Shown: one piece after another, positions 33,895 to 43,052 of the stretch
Numbering within the stretch: the stretch's first letter is position 1
Layout: each line of letters begins with the position of its first letter
Assembly (NCBI RefSeq): GCF_001613935.1
Contig: NZ_LQCI01000052.1
Span: forward strand, 399-64,398
Reading direction: 5' to 3'
Source: Amycolatopsis regifaucium
GTDB lineage: Bacteria; Actinomycetota; Actinomycetes; Mycobacteriales; Pseudonocardiaceae
Length of the DNA stretch: 64,000 bases
Made by a program: the position numbers and the translations under genes
Notes under the pieces: model-generated
The model's database searches: none
Told to the model about the DNA's origin: nothing
What the model saw: only the letters and a program-made list of their open reading frames with translations

Positions 33895-34875
33895 ATGCGA
33901 CGCGCATGTCTCACGTTCGCGCTGACCACCGTCCTCGTCTCCGGTCTCGTTCCCGCGACGGCGTCGGCGGCCCCGGCACCCCGGTTCACCACATCGATGG
34001 AAGCCTTCGAACCCGGCGGGACCATCAGGCGGGTGGAAGTCAGCCGCCCGGTTTCGGACAGAACCGCGTTACCGCAGCGGGTCGCGAGCGCCGCCGCGGT
34101 GACCCCGATCGAGATCAACGGCCCCAGCGAGACCACCTTCGACCTGGTCTTCGTCGGTGACGGCTACACCTCCGGCCAGCTTTCCACCTACTCGCAGCAC
34201 GTCCGCTCCAGTATCGCGGCGTTGTTCGCCATCGAGCCGTACAAGACCTACCGCAAGCAGTTCAACCTCTGGCAGGTCGACGTCGTCTCCGCCCAATCCG
34301 GTGTCACGAACGACCCGACCCAAGGGGTGCGGCGCACCACCGCGCTGGGCATGTACTTCTGGTGCGGCGGAATCGAACGGCTGTTGTGCGTCAACGAGAC
34401 CAAGGCGAACCAGTACGCCGCGGCCGCGCCGGACGTCGATCAGGTCATCGCGCTGGCGAACACCACCAAGTACGGCGGCGCCGGCGGCGGGGTCGCGACG
34501 TCTTCGGGCGCCAACGCCCAGGCCAGCCAGATCGTCGCCCACGAACTCGGGCATTCCATCGGCGGGCTCGCCGACGAATACGACTACGGCACTTGCGAAA
34601 CCCGCGAACCCCGCGAGCCCAACGCGAGCGCGCTCACCGCCACGCAGATGAGGGACCGCCGCGCCAAGTGGTACGCCTGGCTCGGCAAGCCTTCTCCCGA
34701 CGGCGGCACGGTCGGTGCCTTCGAAGGATCCCGCTACTGCAAGACCGGGATGTACCGCCCCAGCGTGAACTCGCTCATGCGCACGCTCGGGCAGCCCTTC
34801 AACCCGCCGAGCACGGAGGCGATGATCGCCGGCTTCCACCGTGAAACCGCCCAGCGGATCCACCAGCACCCGTAG
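33895..34875 (+). CDS. Secreted M64-family zinc metallopeptidase (IgA-peptidase M64-like)
   Basis: 326 residues from ATG 33895 (AAGGAG). Signal peptide 1-26. The catalytic core has VFVGDGYT (86-93) at the front of the fold and the zinc motif His216-Glu-Leu-Gly-His220 in AHELGHSIGGLADEYD, a typical M64 signature. The enzyme should act outside the cell on protein substrates. It is divergent from a LysR gene, which may control it. Confidence 0.85.
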   Translation: MRRACLTFALTTVLVSGLVPATASAAPAPRFTTSMEAFEPGGTIRRVEVSRPVSDRTALPQRVASAAAVTPIEINGPSETTFDLVFVGDGYTSGQLSTYSQHVRSSIAALFAIEPYKTYRKQFNLWQVDVVSAQSGVTNDPTQGVRRTTALGMYFWCGGIERLLCVNETKANQYAAAAPDVDQVIALANTTKYGGAGGGVATSSGANAQASQIVAHELGHSIGGLADEYDYGTCETREPREPNASALTATQMRDRRAKWYAWLGKPSPDGGTVGAFEGSRYCKTGMYRPSVNSLMRTLGQPFNPPSTEAMIAGFHRETAQRIHQHP

Positions 34876-34878
34876 GGG

Positions 34879-35337
34879 TCACCGGGCCGGGCCGCCGGCG
34901 TGGTCGGCGAGCCCGGTCGCCATGTCCCGCATGAAGCGACGCAGATACCACTGGAAGAACCACGCCATGCCCCGGCGGGCGCGATACGTCCCGTGCCAGC
35001 GGATCTGCGTCCCGCCGCCGGAGGTTTCGCGCAGTTCGACGGCCGCCCGGTAGTCGGCCATCGCCGGGTTCTCGACGCCCTCGTAGGCGAACCGGCGTTC
35101 GGGTTCGAGCGCGGTGATCCGCTCCTTGGTGACCGTCTTGCCGGTCCGGAAGGCGCGGGTCGCGCCGACGCCGTCGCGTCCGTCGGCGGAAAGTCCTTGC
35201 GACGCGGTGGTTTCCAGGGCGTCGACCCGCGACCAGACCGGCCAGCTCCGGGCGTTCAGCAACAGCGCCCACACCGCCGCCGGTGACGCCGGCGATTCGG
35301 CGGTGACGTCGTACGACTGCATTCGGGAACTACTCAC
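34879..35337 (-). CDS. SRPBCC / polyketide-cyclase-like protein
   Basis: 152 residues from GTG 35337 (AAGGTG upstream). It shows the START-like helix-grip pattern: SPAAVWALLLNARSWPVWSRVDALE at the front, a beta-rich centre with GVGATRAFRTG and ERITALEPERRFAYE, and a C-terminal long helix. Such proteins bind hydrophobic ligands and in many cases have no known reaction. It stops 3 nt from the convergent M64 gene. Confidence 0.75.
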   Translation of the reverse strand: MSSSRMQSYDVTAESPASPAAVWALLLNARSWPVWSRVDALETTASQGLSADGRDGVGATRAFRTGKTVTKERITALEPERRFAYEGVENPAMADYRAAVELRETSGGGTQIRWHGTYRARRGMAWFFQWYLRRFMRDMATGLADHAGGPAR

Positions 35338-35395
35338 ATGGTCACCTTAGGAACGGCCGTACCCGGTCACCATGCGTGGGATTGCGGAGGACCGA

Positions 35396-36286
35396 TCAGG
35401 AATTGCGATAGTCCGAAGGGCGCACACCGGTGTGCCGGAGGAACGCGGCCGACAACGCGCCGGGAGTGGCGAATCCGCATCTCCGTGCGATCCGGGCGAC
35501 CGAGAGATCGGTGTCGCGCAACAGCCGTTGCGCCTCCTCCAGCCGGAGCCGGGCCAGGAACCGATGCGGTGTCTCGCCGGTCTTCTCCTTGAAGACACGG
35601 ATGAAGTGGTAGACGCTCAGGTGCACTCCCCCGGCGATGTCGGCCAGGCTCAGTGGGTCGGCCAGCCGTTCGCGCATCATCGCCACGGCGGCGCGTACGC
35701 GGGCGTCTTCCCGGCCCGCCCTCGGCGGAGACGGCTTCAGCGCGTGGCGGGTGAGCAGGTGCACGGTGAGGAAGGCGGCCGCGGATTCGGCGTACAGGTC
35801 GTCTTCCTCGCTCGCGTTCCCGAGTGCCCGGACCAGCTCGCCGAGCAGCGGATCTCCTTCGGTCAGGGAGGCAGCCATCGCCTCGTGGTCGACCGCGCGG
35901 CCGCCCAGCCGCGTCGCGATCGACTCCACCGTGGTGCCCGGAATGTGCACCTGCAGGCTGCGCATCGACTCGTCGCCGCGGTACCGGTGCAGTACCCGCT
36001 TGCCGGGAACGGCCAGGGTGAGGCGTCCCGGCCGCCAGTCGGAGCGGTTCCAGCGGCCCTCACCGCGGGTCTCCATCACCGCCCGTCCCGAAGCCGGCAG
36101 GACCAGGTGCAGATCCGCGGTGGCGGGCATTTCCATGTCCTCGGCGACGGGGACATGGTCGAACCGCTGGACGAGCAGGGATTGCCAGCCGGAATCCTCC
36201 CAGCTGCAGTAGGTCCGCCGGACGTAGCGGGCCATGTCGAAACCGACATACGGCTGCAGATCGAAACGCTCGGAGCGGAACACCAC
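35396..36286 (-). CDS. AraC-family transcriptional regulator
   Basis: 296 residues from GTG 36286. The N-terminal sensing domain (about 1-185) has no clear match. The C-terminal AraC double HTH occupies about 198-294 (LADPLSLADIAGGVHLSVYH, RVFKEKTGETPHRFLARLRL, and the second helix CGFATPGALSAAFLRHTG). The gene follows an LLM oxidoreductase on the opposite coding flank, but both are on the minus strand, separated by 34 nt, so this regulator could be upstream or cotranscribed with it. Confidence 0.85.
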   Translation of the reverse strand: MVFRSERFDLQPYVGFDMARYVRRTYCSWEDSGWQSLLVQRFDHVPVAEDMEMPATADLHLVLPASGRAVMETRGEGRWNRSDWRPGRLTLAVPGKRVLHRYRGDESMRSLQVHIPGTTVESIATRLGGRAVDHEAMAASLTEGDPLLGELVRALGNASEEDDLYAESAAAFLTVHLLTRHALKPSPPRAGREDARVRAAVAMMRERLADPLSLADIAGGVHLSVYHFIRVFKEKTGETPHRFLARLRLEEAQRLLRDTDLSVARIARRCGFATPGALSAAFLRHTGVRPSDYRNS

Positions 36287-36320
36287 GACTTCGAGGCTAG
36301 CGCGCTTCGAACCGCGAAGG

Positions 36321-37382
36321 TCAACTCCGCGCGAGCAGTTCCTTCACCCGCGGGATGACCTGCTCGCCGTAGAGCCGGATCGACTCGAGCCGCTGCTCGT
36401 GCGGAAGCGCGCCGGCGCCGTATTTGAGCTGGAAGCGCGACAGCCCGAGGGTCCGCACCGCCCACGCGATCTTCTGGGCGACGGTTTCGACGGAACCGAC
36501 GAACAGTGCGCCACGCGGCCCGGCCATGGCGTCGTAGTCGGCGCGGGACATCGGGCCCCAGCCCCGTTCGGCGCCGATCCTGGCGAAGGCAGCCTGGTGC
36601 TGCGGGAAGTGCTGGGCCACCGCGAGTTCGTCGGTCGCGGCGACGTGCCCCGGGCTGTGCATGGAAATCGGCAGCTCTCCGTGCCCGGCTTCCGTCAAGG
36701 CACGCCGGTACAGGTCGGCCAGCGGGGTGAACCGCTCCGGCGATCCGCCGATCACCGCCATCACCAGCGGCAGGCCGTACGCGGCCGCACGGACCACCGA
36801 CTGCGGGGTCCCGCCGACGCCCACCCAGGCGGGCACGCTGCCGGACTCGGTGAGCGGGAAGGCCTGCGCGCCGTCCAGCGCGGGACGGACGGTTCCGCTC
36901 CAGTCGACCGGCTTTTCCTTCTGCAGATGGGTGAACAGGTCGAGCTTTTCGGCGAACAGCACTTCGTAGTCGTCCAGCGAGTAGCCGAACAGCGGGAACG
37001 ACTCGGTGAAGGAGCCGCGGCCGAGCGTGACCTCGGCGCGGCCACGGGAAACCGCGTCGAGTGTCGCGAACCGCTCGTACACCCGTACCGGGTCGTCCGA
37101 ACTGAGGACCGTGACCGCGGTGCCCAGCCGGATCCGTTCGGTGCGGCCGGCGATCGCCGCGAGGACGACGTCCGGTGAGGACACCGCCATCTCCGTGCGG
37201 TGGTGCTCCCCGACGCCGAAGTAGTCCACGCCGGCCTGGTCGGCGAGCACACCTTCGGCGACGACCTGCCGGATGGCCTCGGCCTGGCTCACCGGCTGGC
37301 CGTCCGCACCGTTCTCCACGTCACCGAAAGTGTCCAGGCCGAAGGTCGGCTCCTGCCGTGTGCCCAGGATTTCGTACCCCAT
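36321..37382 (-). CDS. LLM-class flavin-dependent oxidoreductase
   Basis: 353 residues of the bacterial luciferase-like fold (PF00296). Seen are GVDYFGVGEHH, IRLGTAVTVLSSDDPVRVYE, GRAEVTLGRGSF and the C-terminal FVGSVETVAQKI. The group uses FMN or F420 and includes monooxygenases and reductases of unknown substrate. ATG 37382 is chosen over TTG 37388 because GAGGAG is optimally spaced. A dyad TTGA-ACGC-TCAA at 37403-37414 upstream could bind a repressor. The AraC gene follows on the same strand. Confidence 0.82.
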   Translation of the reverse strand: MGYEILGTRQEPTFGLDTFGDVENGADGQPVSQAEAIRQVVAEGVLADQAGVDYFGVGEHHRTEMAVSSPDVVLAAIAGRTERIRLGTAVTVLSSDDPVRVYERFATLDAVSRGRAEVTLGRGSFTESFPLFGYSLDDYEVLFAEKLDLFTHLQKEKPVDWSGTVRPALDGAQAFPLTESGSVPAWVGVGGTPQSVVRAAAYGLPLVMAVIGGSPERFTPLADLYRRALTEAGHGELPISMHSPGHVAATDELAVAQHFPQHQAAFARIGAERGWGPMSRADYDAMAGPRGALFVGSVETVAQKIAWAVRTLGLSRFQLKYGAGALPHEQRLESIRLYGEQVIPRVKELLARS

Positions 37383-37453
37383 GTCCAACTCCTCAGAAGT
37401 AGTTGAACGCTCAAACGTCGCCTTCGTCGATCGTATTCCGCCGCCGAAGGCCG

Positions 37454-38074
37454 CTAACCACCGGCGATGTCACGCGCCAGCTGCCGAGCTTCGGGGAGGG
37501 TGTACTTGCCGCTGATCTGGGCTTGCCCGCCGATGATGGCGGACTGGATCATCGGCGCGGTCAGGACGCGGCTCCGCAGTACCACCGCGACCTGCTTGCC
37601 GACGTTTCCCGTGGTCCAGTCCGCCCACGCCCGCCCGCCCGCGGCGGTGAAGGTGAGGTCGATGATCGAGCCACCCTGCTGCGGATCGACATGGGCACGC
37701 GCCCGGCTGACCTCGGCTCCGGTGAGGAACGCCGGGCCGAGCACATATTTCGCGCCTTGGACGCGGTCGCAGCTGACCAGCGGGAGCGCCGGATCGTCCC
37801 GGCCGTCCAACGGGTCCTGCCCCGGCGAGCAGTCGAGCGCCGCGGCGGCGGCCTGCTGCTCGGCGGGATCCGTGCTCTGCCGGTTCGTCGCCGAGCCTGT
37901 CGCCGGTCCCGGTGGAAGCTCGGCCAGGACCGGCCGAAACCGCAGCCGGGAGCCGTCTTTGACCACGAAGCCGTCACCCTCGGGCTCGGGTTGACCCGAA
38001 ACCTCGGCCTGACATCCGGTCACACCCAGCAGAACGAGGGCGGTCGCCACGACAAGTGTTCGCACAGACGTCAT
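37454..38074 (-). CDS. Lipoprotein with SecD/SecDF P1-head-like domain
   Basis: 206 residues. Lipoprotein signal with lipobox VTGC (Cys21). The C-terminal half (about 105-205) matches the first periplasmic head of SecD: YVLGPAFLTGAEVSRARAHV, a beta strand IIDLTFTAAGG, VLRSRVLTAPMI and SGKYTLPEARQLARDI. A detached, lipid-anchored SecD head without the membrane channel is unusual; it might bind translocating or folded secreted proteins. Its ATG overlaps by 4 nt (ATGA) the stop of a decayed frame upstream. Confidence 0.7.
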   Translation of the reverse strand: MTSVRTLVVATALVLLGVTGCQAEVSGQPEPEGDGFVVKDGSRLRFRPVLAELPPGPATGSATNRQSTDPAEQQAAAAALDCSPGQDPLDGRDDPALPLVSCDRVQGAKYVLGPAFLTGAEVSRARAHVDPQQGGSIIDLTFTAAGGRAWADWTTGNVGKQVAVVLRSRVLTAPMIQSAIIGGQAQISGKYTLPEARQLARDIAGG

Positions 38075-38335
38075 TCTGCCTTGCGCGGCAGCGAAATGTG
38101 CTCAAAGACGAGAGTGCCGCCCTCGGCGGTACAGGCGATCTCCGCCTCCGGGACGAACTCCGTGATGACGACCTCGACGTCGTACTTACCCGAGGGGCAA
38201 GCCGCCGGTTATTGACGGGTAAGGCCAACGTGGCGTGCGGGCATCGCTCGCCGGTCCGTTGGTCGCCGGGAAGTGTGGCGCCGAGGATCGCGGAGGTCGT
38301 CCCGGCCTTCGCGCGGGCCGTTCGGTGACCGCCGG
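38071..38335 (-). pseudogene. Frameshifted gene remnant upstream of the SecD-like lipoprotein
   Basis: The last 37 codons before the TGA at 38073-38071 look truly coding (KYDVEVVITEFVPEAEIACT, ending ISLPRKAE, with strong G/C third bases), and the stop overlaps the lipoprotein start. A TAA lies in frame just upstream. Another frame (TSAILGATLPGDQRTGERCP and on to LALPVNN) reads as plausible secreted-protein sequence up to the break. A single indel near 38190 would join them. No start codon is seen on the far side, and the family is not recognised. Confidence 0.35.
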
Positions 38336-39214
38336 TCAGCCCACCGCCACGGTGATGGCGGCCGTGTGGACCCGCCCGCCGTGGGAGAACTCCAGGAACA
38401 GCCGGTATTCCCCGCGTTCCGAGAACATCGAGTGGAAGGCCAGCTCACCGTTGACCAGCCGCGCGCCAAGGGGCTGCACCGGATGCAGATGCGTGGCCGA
38501 CAGCAGCATCGTGTGGAACCCGGTCAGATGGCCGTTGGCACCCAGATGCGGGTCGACGGCCGTGACCAGTGCGCCGCCGGGATCGCGGACGGCGAACCGG
38601 AGCACCTGCGCCCGCATCAGCGGGACGCGGTCCGTTCCCTCCACCCGCGCGACCCGGTAACCGGTGGCCGTCACGGTCTCCCCGGCGGGAGCGGGCACCG
38701 GCACGAAGGTGGTGTCACCGGGCACGGTGAACGGCACGCCGAGCACCACCGGATGCCGGGGATCCTTGGTGTCGAGCGGGACGAACTCGGCGAACATCCG
38801 GTAGGCGCCGCCGTCGGTCAGCGCGAGAGCGGTGCGCCAGGTCTCCCCGTCGAGCGTCGGATGCACGTGCTGGAAGACGTTCATGTCGTCGCGCACGGCG
38901 AAGAAGTGCATCTGTTTGGTCTGGTTGTCCAGGAAACGGGTGACCGGCTTCCCGTCGGGGCCGAGGATCCGGAACGCGACCGGCACCGCCGGGCCCCGGA
39001 CGGCGGGCGTGGTCACCCGCTCGAACCGGTATCCGCTCTCCGCCTCGGACAGACCGTCGCTGTGCGCGGCGGGCACCAGATCCGCCGTCACCACCGGCCG
39101 GTGTGCCGAGTGGCCGGGGCCGGGCGTCGGGCGGAGCGCCACGAACGCCGCGGCCACCCCGATCATCATGGCCAGGGCGAGGAACACCCAATCCGTGAGC
39201 CGGGGTCTGCGCAC
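38336..39214 (-). CDS. Membrane-anchored extracytoplasmic protein, possible metal handling
   Basis: 292 residues from GTG 39214. One N-terminal hydrophobic helix (8-27) leaves the rest outside. The extracytoplasmic part is beta-rich with clustered Met/His segments (KQMHFFAVRDDMNVFQHVHP and SATHLHPVQP), suggesting copper or other metal contact. It starts 3 nt after the LVIVD-repeat gene, so the two act together. I do not recognise a characterised family; the metal idea is inference from residues. Confidence 0.6.
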   Translation of the reverse strand: MRRPRLTDWVFLALAMMIGVAAAFVALRPTPGPGHSAHRPVVTADLVPAAHSDGLSEAESGYRFERVTTPAVRGPAVPVAFRILGPDGKPVTRFLDNQTKQMHFFAVRDDMNVFQHVHPTLDGETWRTALALTDGGAYRMFAEFVPLDTKDPRHPVVLGVPFTVPGDTTFVPVPAPAGETVTATGYRVARVEGTDRVPLMRAQVLRFAVRDPGGALVTAVDPHLGANGHLTGFHTMLLSATHLHPVQPLGARLVNGELAFHSMFSERGEYRLFLEFSHGGRVHTAAITVAVG

Positions 39215-39217
39215 CTG

Positions 39218-40519
39218 TCACCGCCCGGCGGTGGCGAGGTTCGGCTTCACCACGACCAGGCCCTGTTCGATCCCGTTGACGATGACGATGCCGCTGGAGA
39301 AGTACGGGTAGGTGCTCCACGCGCCGTTGAAGTTCGCCGCGTTGCCCGCCGGGTAGATGTCGAAGTAGCCGACCTCGGACAGCTGTGCCGACGCGACACC
39401 GCTGACGTCCAGGATGCGCAGGCCCGCCTGGTAGTTCGCCTGGTACGAGTAGCGGCCCTTGATGTACTGGTTGTGGTCGATCGCGGTGGCGGGTGAACTG
39501 TAGACGCCGGTGTGCACGGGCGCGGAAAGCTTGGCCAGGTCCCAGACATAGGTCTTGGTGCGCTTGTCGGTGCCGCGCGACTCGTCGAGTTCGTCGTCCA
39601 GCAGGAAGTAGCGCTGGTCGTCGGTCAGCCAGCCCTGGTGCGAGTACTGCGCGCCGGAATAGCCCTTGCGCGAAAGCTGGACCGGCCGGGCCTTGTCGGT
39701 GACATCGACGATGGTCAGCGTGTCCTCGTTGGCGTTGAAGCAGATTTCCTTGCCGCGGTAGGCCGCGTCCGGTCCCCGGTAGACCACGCATTGGGTGTCG
39801 TGGGTGTAGCCGTCCTGCGACACGCAGCCGGCCTTGGCGGGAGCCTTCGGGTTCTGGATGTTGACGACATGCGGGCCGCCGCCGCAGGTGTTGGAGCCGA
39901 TCGCGTAGGCGAAACCGGTCTCCTCGTTGATCGCGATGTTGTGCGCGGGCCCGAACTCCTTGTACAGCGCGTCGGCGGTGAACGTCTGCGGCGTGGTGAC
40001 CGTGCGCAGGCGGGTCAGGTCGAACACCTGCATCCCGTGCCCGGAGATGAAGTCGGCCACGATGAACGCGTGGTTCTTGTACACCTTCATGTCCCGCCAC
40101 GAACTGCTGCCGCCGTTGGAGGGCAGGTTGCCGAGGAACTTCGGGGAAGTCGGCGTGCTCAGGTCGACGAACGCGGTTCCGTTGGTCCGCCCGACGATGG
40201 CGTATTCCTTGCCGGACGACGGATCGGTCCAGCCCCAGATGTCGTTGCCGTTGCCGCCGCCGAGGCCGGACAAGGGAAGCACGCTGAGCAGGTCCACGTT
40301 CTTGCACGGGTAGATGTCGGCCTTGCCGTTGACACACGGCACCCCCGCCGCGGTGCCGGTGACGGCGTGCCGCTCGGCCGGGACGTGGTCGGCCATGAAG
40401 GTCTTGGCCGCCGCCTGCCCTTCGGCCGTCTCGGGGTCGTGCGCGGACGCCGCCGTCATCGACAGCACCAACGCGGAGGCCGTCACCAGGGCCAGGCCTA
40501 TCGTGCGCACGATCTTCAT
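39218..40519 (-). CDS. Secreted LVIVD-repeat beta-propeller, choice-of-anchor B family
   Basis: 433 residues from ATG 40519 (GAGGAG at 8 nt). Signal peptide 1-26. The mature chain consists of repeated blades such as GTAFVDLSTPTSPKFLGNLP, HGMQVFDLTRL, GGPHVVNIQNPKAP, DTLTIVDVTDKARPVQLS and AGLRILDVSG, the LVIVD pattern. These propellers are surface or periplasmic binding proteins without known catalysis. The following gene, a His-rich membrane-anchored protein, is translationally close and likely a partner. Confidence 0.78.
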   Translation of the reverse strand: MKIVRTIGLALVTASALVLSMTAASAHDPETAEGQAAAKTFMADHVPAERHAVTGTAAGVPCVNGKADIYPCKNVDLLSVLPLSGLGGGNGNDIWGWTDPSSGKEYAIVGRTNGTAFVDLSTPTSPKFLGNLPSNGGSSSWRDMKVYKNHAFIVADFISGHGMQVFDLTRLRTVTTPQTFTADALYKEFGPAHNIAINEETGFAYAIGSNTCGGGPHVVNIQNPKAPAKAGCVSQDGYTHDTQCVVYRGPDAAYRGKEICFNANEDTLTIVDVTDKARPVQLSRKGYSGAQYSHQGWLTDDQRYFLLDDELDESRGTDKRTKTYVWDLAKLSAPVHTGVYSSPATAIDHNQYIKGRYSYQANYQAGLRILDVSGVASAQLSEVGYFDIYPAGNAANFNGAWSTYPYFSSGIVIVNGIEQGLVVVKPNLATAGR

Positions 40520-40620
40520 CTGGCGCGCTCCTCACCGGAGAGTCCGTTTCTGCCCGGTCTCCGACGATAGGAGCGTCGACGATCCGCGTATCCCTCCGAA
40601 CGTCTGGCGCCGTTAACCGT

Positions 40621-41793
40621 TTACCGCGGCTCCCGGAACGCGTTCCTTATCTCGGACACCAGGAGATCCGGCTGTTCCAGGCCGGGGAAATGCCCGCCGC
40701 GGTCGAGTTCGTTCCACCGGTGAAGCGCGCGATAACGACGCCGCGCCCAGCGCTCGGCGGTGGGCCAGGGATCGGCCGGGAACACCGAGACCGCGGTGGG
40801 CACGGTCACCGGCAGGGCGTTCTCTTCTTCCGCGCTGCGCGGCACCCAGCGCATCGCCTCCCAGTACCAGCGGGCGCTGGAGGCACCGGTCCCGGTCAGC
40901 CAGTACAAGGCGATGGTGTCGATCTGCTTCGCGAGGCTCACCCCGCCGCCGCTCTCCGGCCGGTTGTCGGCGTAGGCGTCGAACTTCTCGCCGAGCCACG
41001 CCGCCAGGCCGGCGGGCGAGTCGAGGAGCGCGTAGCCGAGGGTCTGCGGGCGGGTGGCCATGATCCTGCCGAAGCCGTAGCCGTCGGACAGATGCAGATC
41101 GCGCCGGTCCAGCATGCGACGTTCGGCAGGCGTCGGCGTCGCCCGGTCTTCGGGCAGTGGCGACGCCGACGGCATCATCAGGTGCAGACCCGTGACGCGT
41201 TCGGGCACCTGGCGCGCCAGCTCGGTACTGACGACGGCACCCCAATCCCCGCCGTGGGCTCCGAAACGCTCATAACCGAGGACGGTCATCAGGTCCGCCC
41301 AAGCCCGGGCGGTCCGACCCGGATGCCAGCCCTGCTCGCGAGGTCGTTCAGTGAAACCGAATCCCGGCAACGCCGGCACGACCACGTGGAAGGCGTCGCG
41401 AGCGGAACCGCCGTGCGCCACCGGATCGGTGAGCGGCCGGAGCACGCTTTCGAACTCGAAGATCGAGCCGGGCCAGCCATGGGTCAGCACCAGCGGGAGC
41501 GCATCGGGCTCAGGCGAGCGGGCATGCCAGAACGCGATGTCCAAACCGTCGAGCCGGGCCCGGTGGTGCGGAATCGCGTTCCACTGGATTTCCCTTGCCC
41601 GCCAGTCGTGTTGGCGCCACGTGTGGAGCAACTCCGTCAGCCGCTGAAGCCCGATCCCTTGGGTGGCGTCCGGCACCGTCTCGGCTTCGGGAAGGCGGAC
41701 CCGGTCCAGGCGGGCGAGCAGATCCTCCAGTTCACGATCCGGAACGGACAGGGTGAAAGGTTCGACGTCGCCGCGCCCGATGCTGTCGATCAT
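40621..41793 (-). CDS. Epoxide hydrolase, microsomal type
   Basis: 390 residues from ATG 41793. The N-terminal epoxide-hydrolase lid domain is about 12-115. The hydrolase core has the oxyanion motif HGWPGS (105-110), the nucleophile Asp183 in GGDWG, and the catalytic His in GGHFPGLE near 368. It opens epoxides to diols in the cytoplasm; there is no signal peptide. No good SD precedes the ATG, so translation may depend on the upstream flavoprotein gene 80 nt away or on a leaderless transcript. Confidence 0.85.
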   Translation of the reverse strand: MIDSIGRGDVEPFTLSVPDRELEDLLARLDRVRLPEAETVPDATQGIGLQRLTELLHTWRQHDWRAREIQWNAIPHHRARLDGLDIAFWHARSPEPDALPLVLTHGWPGSIFEFESVLRPLTDPVAHGGSARDAFHVVVPALPGFGFTERPREQGWHPGRTARAWADLMTVLGYERFGAHGGDWGAVVSTELARQVPERVTGLHLMMPSASPLPEDRATPTPAERRMLDRRDLHLSDGYGFGRIMATRPQTLGYALLDSPAGLAAWLGEKFDAYADNRPESGGGVSLAKQIDTIALYWLTGTGASSARWYWEAMRWVPRSAEEENALPVTVPTAVSVFPADPWPTAERWARRRYRALHRWNELDRGGHFPGLEQPDLLVSEIRNAFREPR

Positions 41794-41872
41794 GATGACG
41801 AAGTTAGCTTCCCGCGGCCACCGCGCCCATCTCCGAGATTGGCGTCCCGCGGTCGGAAATTGCCGTTGCGGG

Positions 41873-43027
41873 CTACTGCTCACCCAGCCGGACAGGGCGC
41901 TCGATCGTCAGGTCCGAACGCGACAGTCCCGCGAACCGGCCGGGACGGAACGAGTCGAGCAGATCCCGCGTTTCCCCGGAGACGATCTCCTCCGCGGCGA
42001 GACGGCCGAGGATCGGCGCCAGCGTGATGCCGCTGTGCGTGACGAGGCAATAGATCCGGGAACCGGGCGACGGCGGGCCCGCGATCGTGTGCCCGTCCGC
42101 GGGCATCGACCGGATGGCGACCCGGAAGCCGATCTCCGGTCTGCCCGGGGCGTCCGTCATCGCGGAGAACCGCTCCGCGATGACCGCCGCGGTCTCCGGG
42201 TCCACCGGCGCCGACGGATCGACGCGGGCGTTCAAGTCGAGTGCCTGCACCACGGTGTGCCCGTTCCCCGCGGGCCGGAGGTTGAGGGACGGCGTGTGCA
42301 GCACGCATTTCAGGTCGAGCCGCGGTGAAGTCACGTAACCCAGCAAGCCGACGATCGGTGAACCTCGGCGGACGTCGGTCATCATGGGGATGTCGATTCC
42401 GGCTTTCGCCGCGAGGGCGTCGGTCCAGCGTCCGGCCGCGAGCACGACGCGATCGGCCTCGATGATCTCCCCGCCGGACAGGGTGACCGACGCTTTCCCT
42501 TGGCTCTCGCCGAAATCCACCACCTCGCCGAGGGAGACCTCGGCACCGTGGCGTTCCGCGTCGTCCAGCAGGCTCCGCATCAGCAGTTCCGGAAGGACGT
42601 AGCCTTCGCTGGGGAAATGCGCGATCGCCGTCGTCGCTTCGGGGAGCACGACGTCACCGGCGATCTCCTCTGCCTCCGCTCGCTCCACCCAGCGAGCCGG
42701 GTAATCCAGCGACCGCAACAGTTCGACGTTGCCGGTCAGCCAGGGTTCGGTCCGGGGATCCGCGCAGTGCAGGCTGCCGCTGCGGAAGTAGGAGCGCGGC
42801 CCGGGCAGCCGGTCCGCCAGGACGGCGTGTTCCGCCATTCCCGCGACGTTGAGCCGCTGGTAGGCCGGATCGTGTTTCCGGTTCGCGTTCGTCCACGCGA
42901 ACGTGGTGGCGCTCGTTCCCCTCCCCTGGCCCGAGCGGTCCAGCAGGAGGACGTCTTCCCCCGCGAGGGCGAGCGATCGCGCGACACTGGCGCCCAGCAC
43001 TCCGGCGCCGACAATGATGATCTTCAT
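41873..43027 (-). CDS. FAD-dependent amine/amino-acid oxidoreductase, DadA/DAO-like
   Basis: 384 residues with an N-terminal Rossmann FAD site (IIIVGAGVLGASVARSL, GAGVLG 7-12) and the C-terminal DAO motif VTHSGITLAP. It resembles D-amino-acid dehydrogenases, sarcosine and glycine oxidases; the substrate is probably a small D- or N-methyl amino acid. AAAGGA precedes the ATG. The upstream gene 25 nt away encodes a GntR/UTRA repressor, so the pair is a regulator-enzyme operon. Confidence 0.82.
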   Translation of the reverse strand: MKIIIVGAGVLGASVARSLALAGEDVLLLDRSGQGRGTSATTFAWTNANRKHDPAYQRLNVAGMAEHAVLADRLPGPRSYFRSGSLHCADPRTEPWLTGNVELLRSLDYPARWVERAEAEEIAGDVVLPEATTAIAHFPSEGYVLPELLMRSLLDDAERHGAEVSLGEVVDFGESQGKASVTLSGGEIIEADRVVLAAGRWTDALAAKAGIDIPMMTDVRRGSPIVGLLGYVTSPRLDLKCVLHTPSLNLRPAGNGHTVVQALDLNARVDPSAPVDPETAAVIAERFSAMTDAPGRPEIGFRVAIRSMPADGHTIAGPPSPGSRIYCLVTHSGITLAPILGRLAAEEIVSGETRDLLDSFRPGRFAGLSRSDLTIERPVRLGEQ

Positions 43028-43052
43028 GCGCTTCCTTTCCGAGGTTTCCCGG

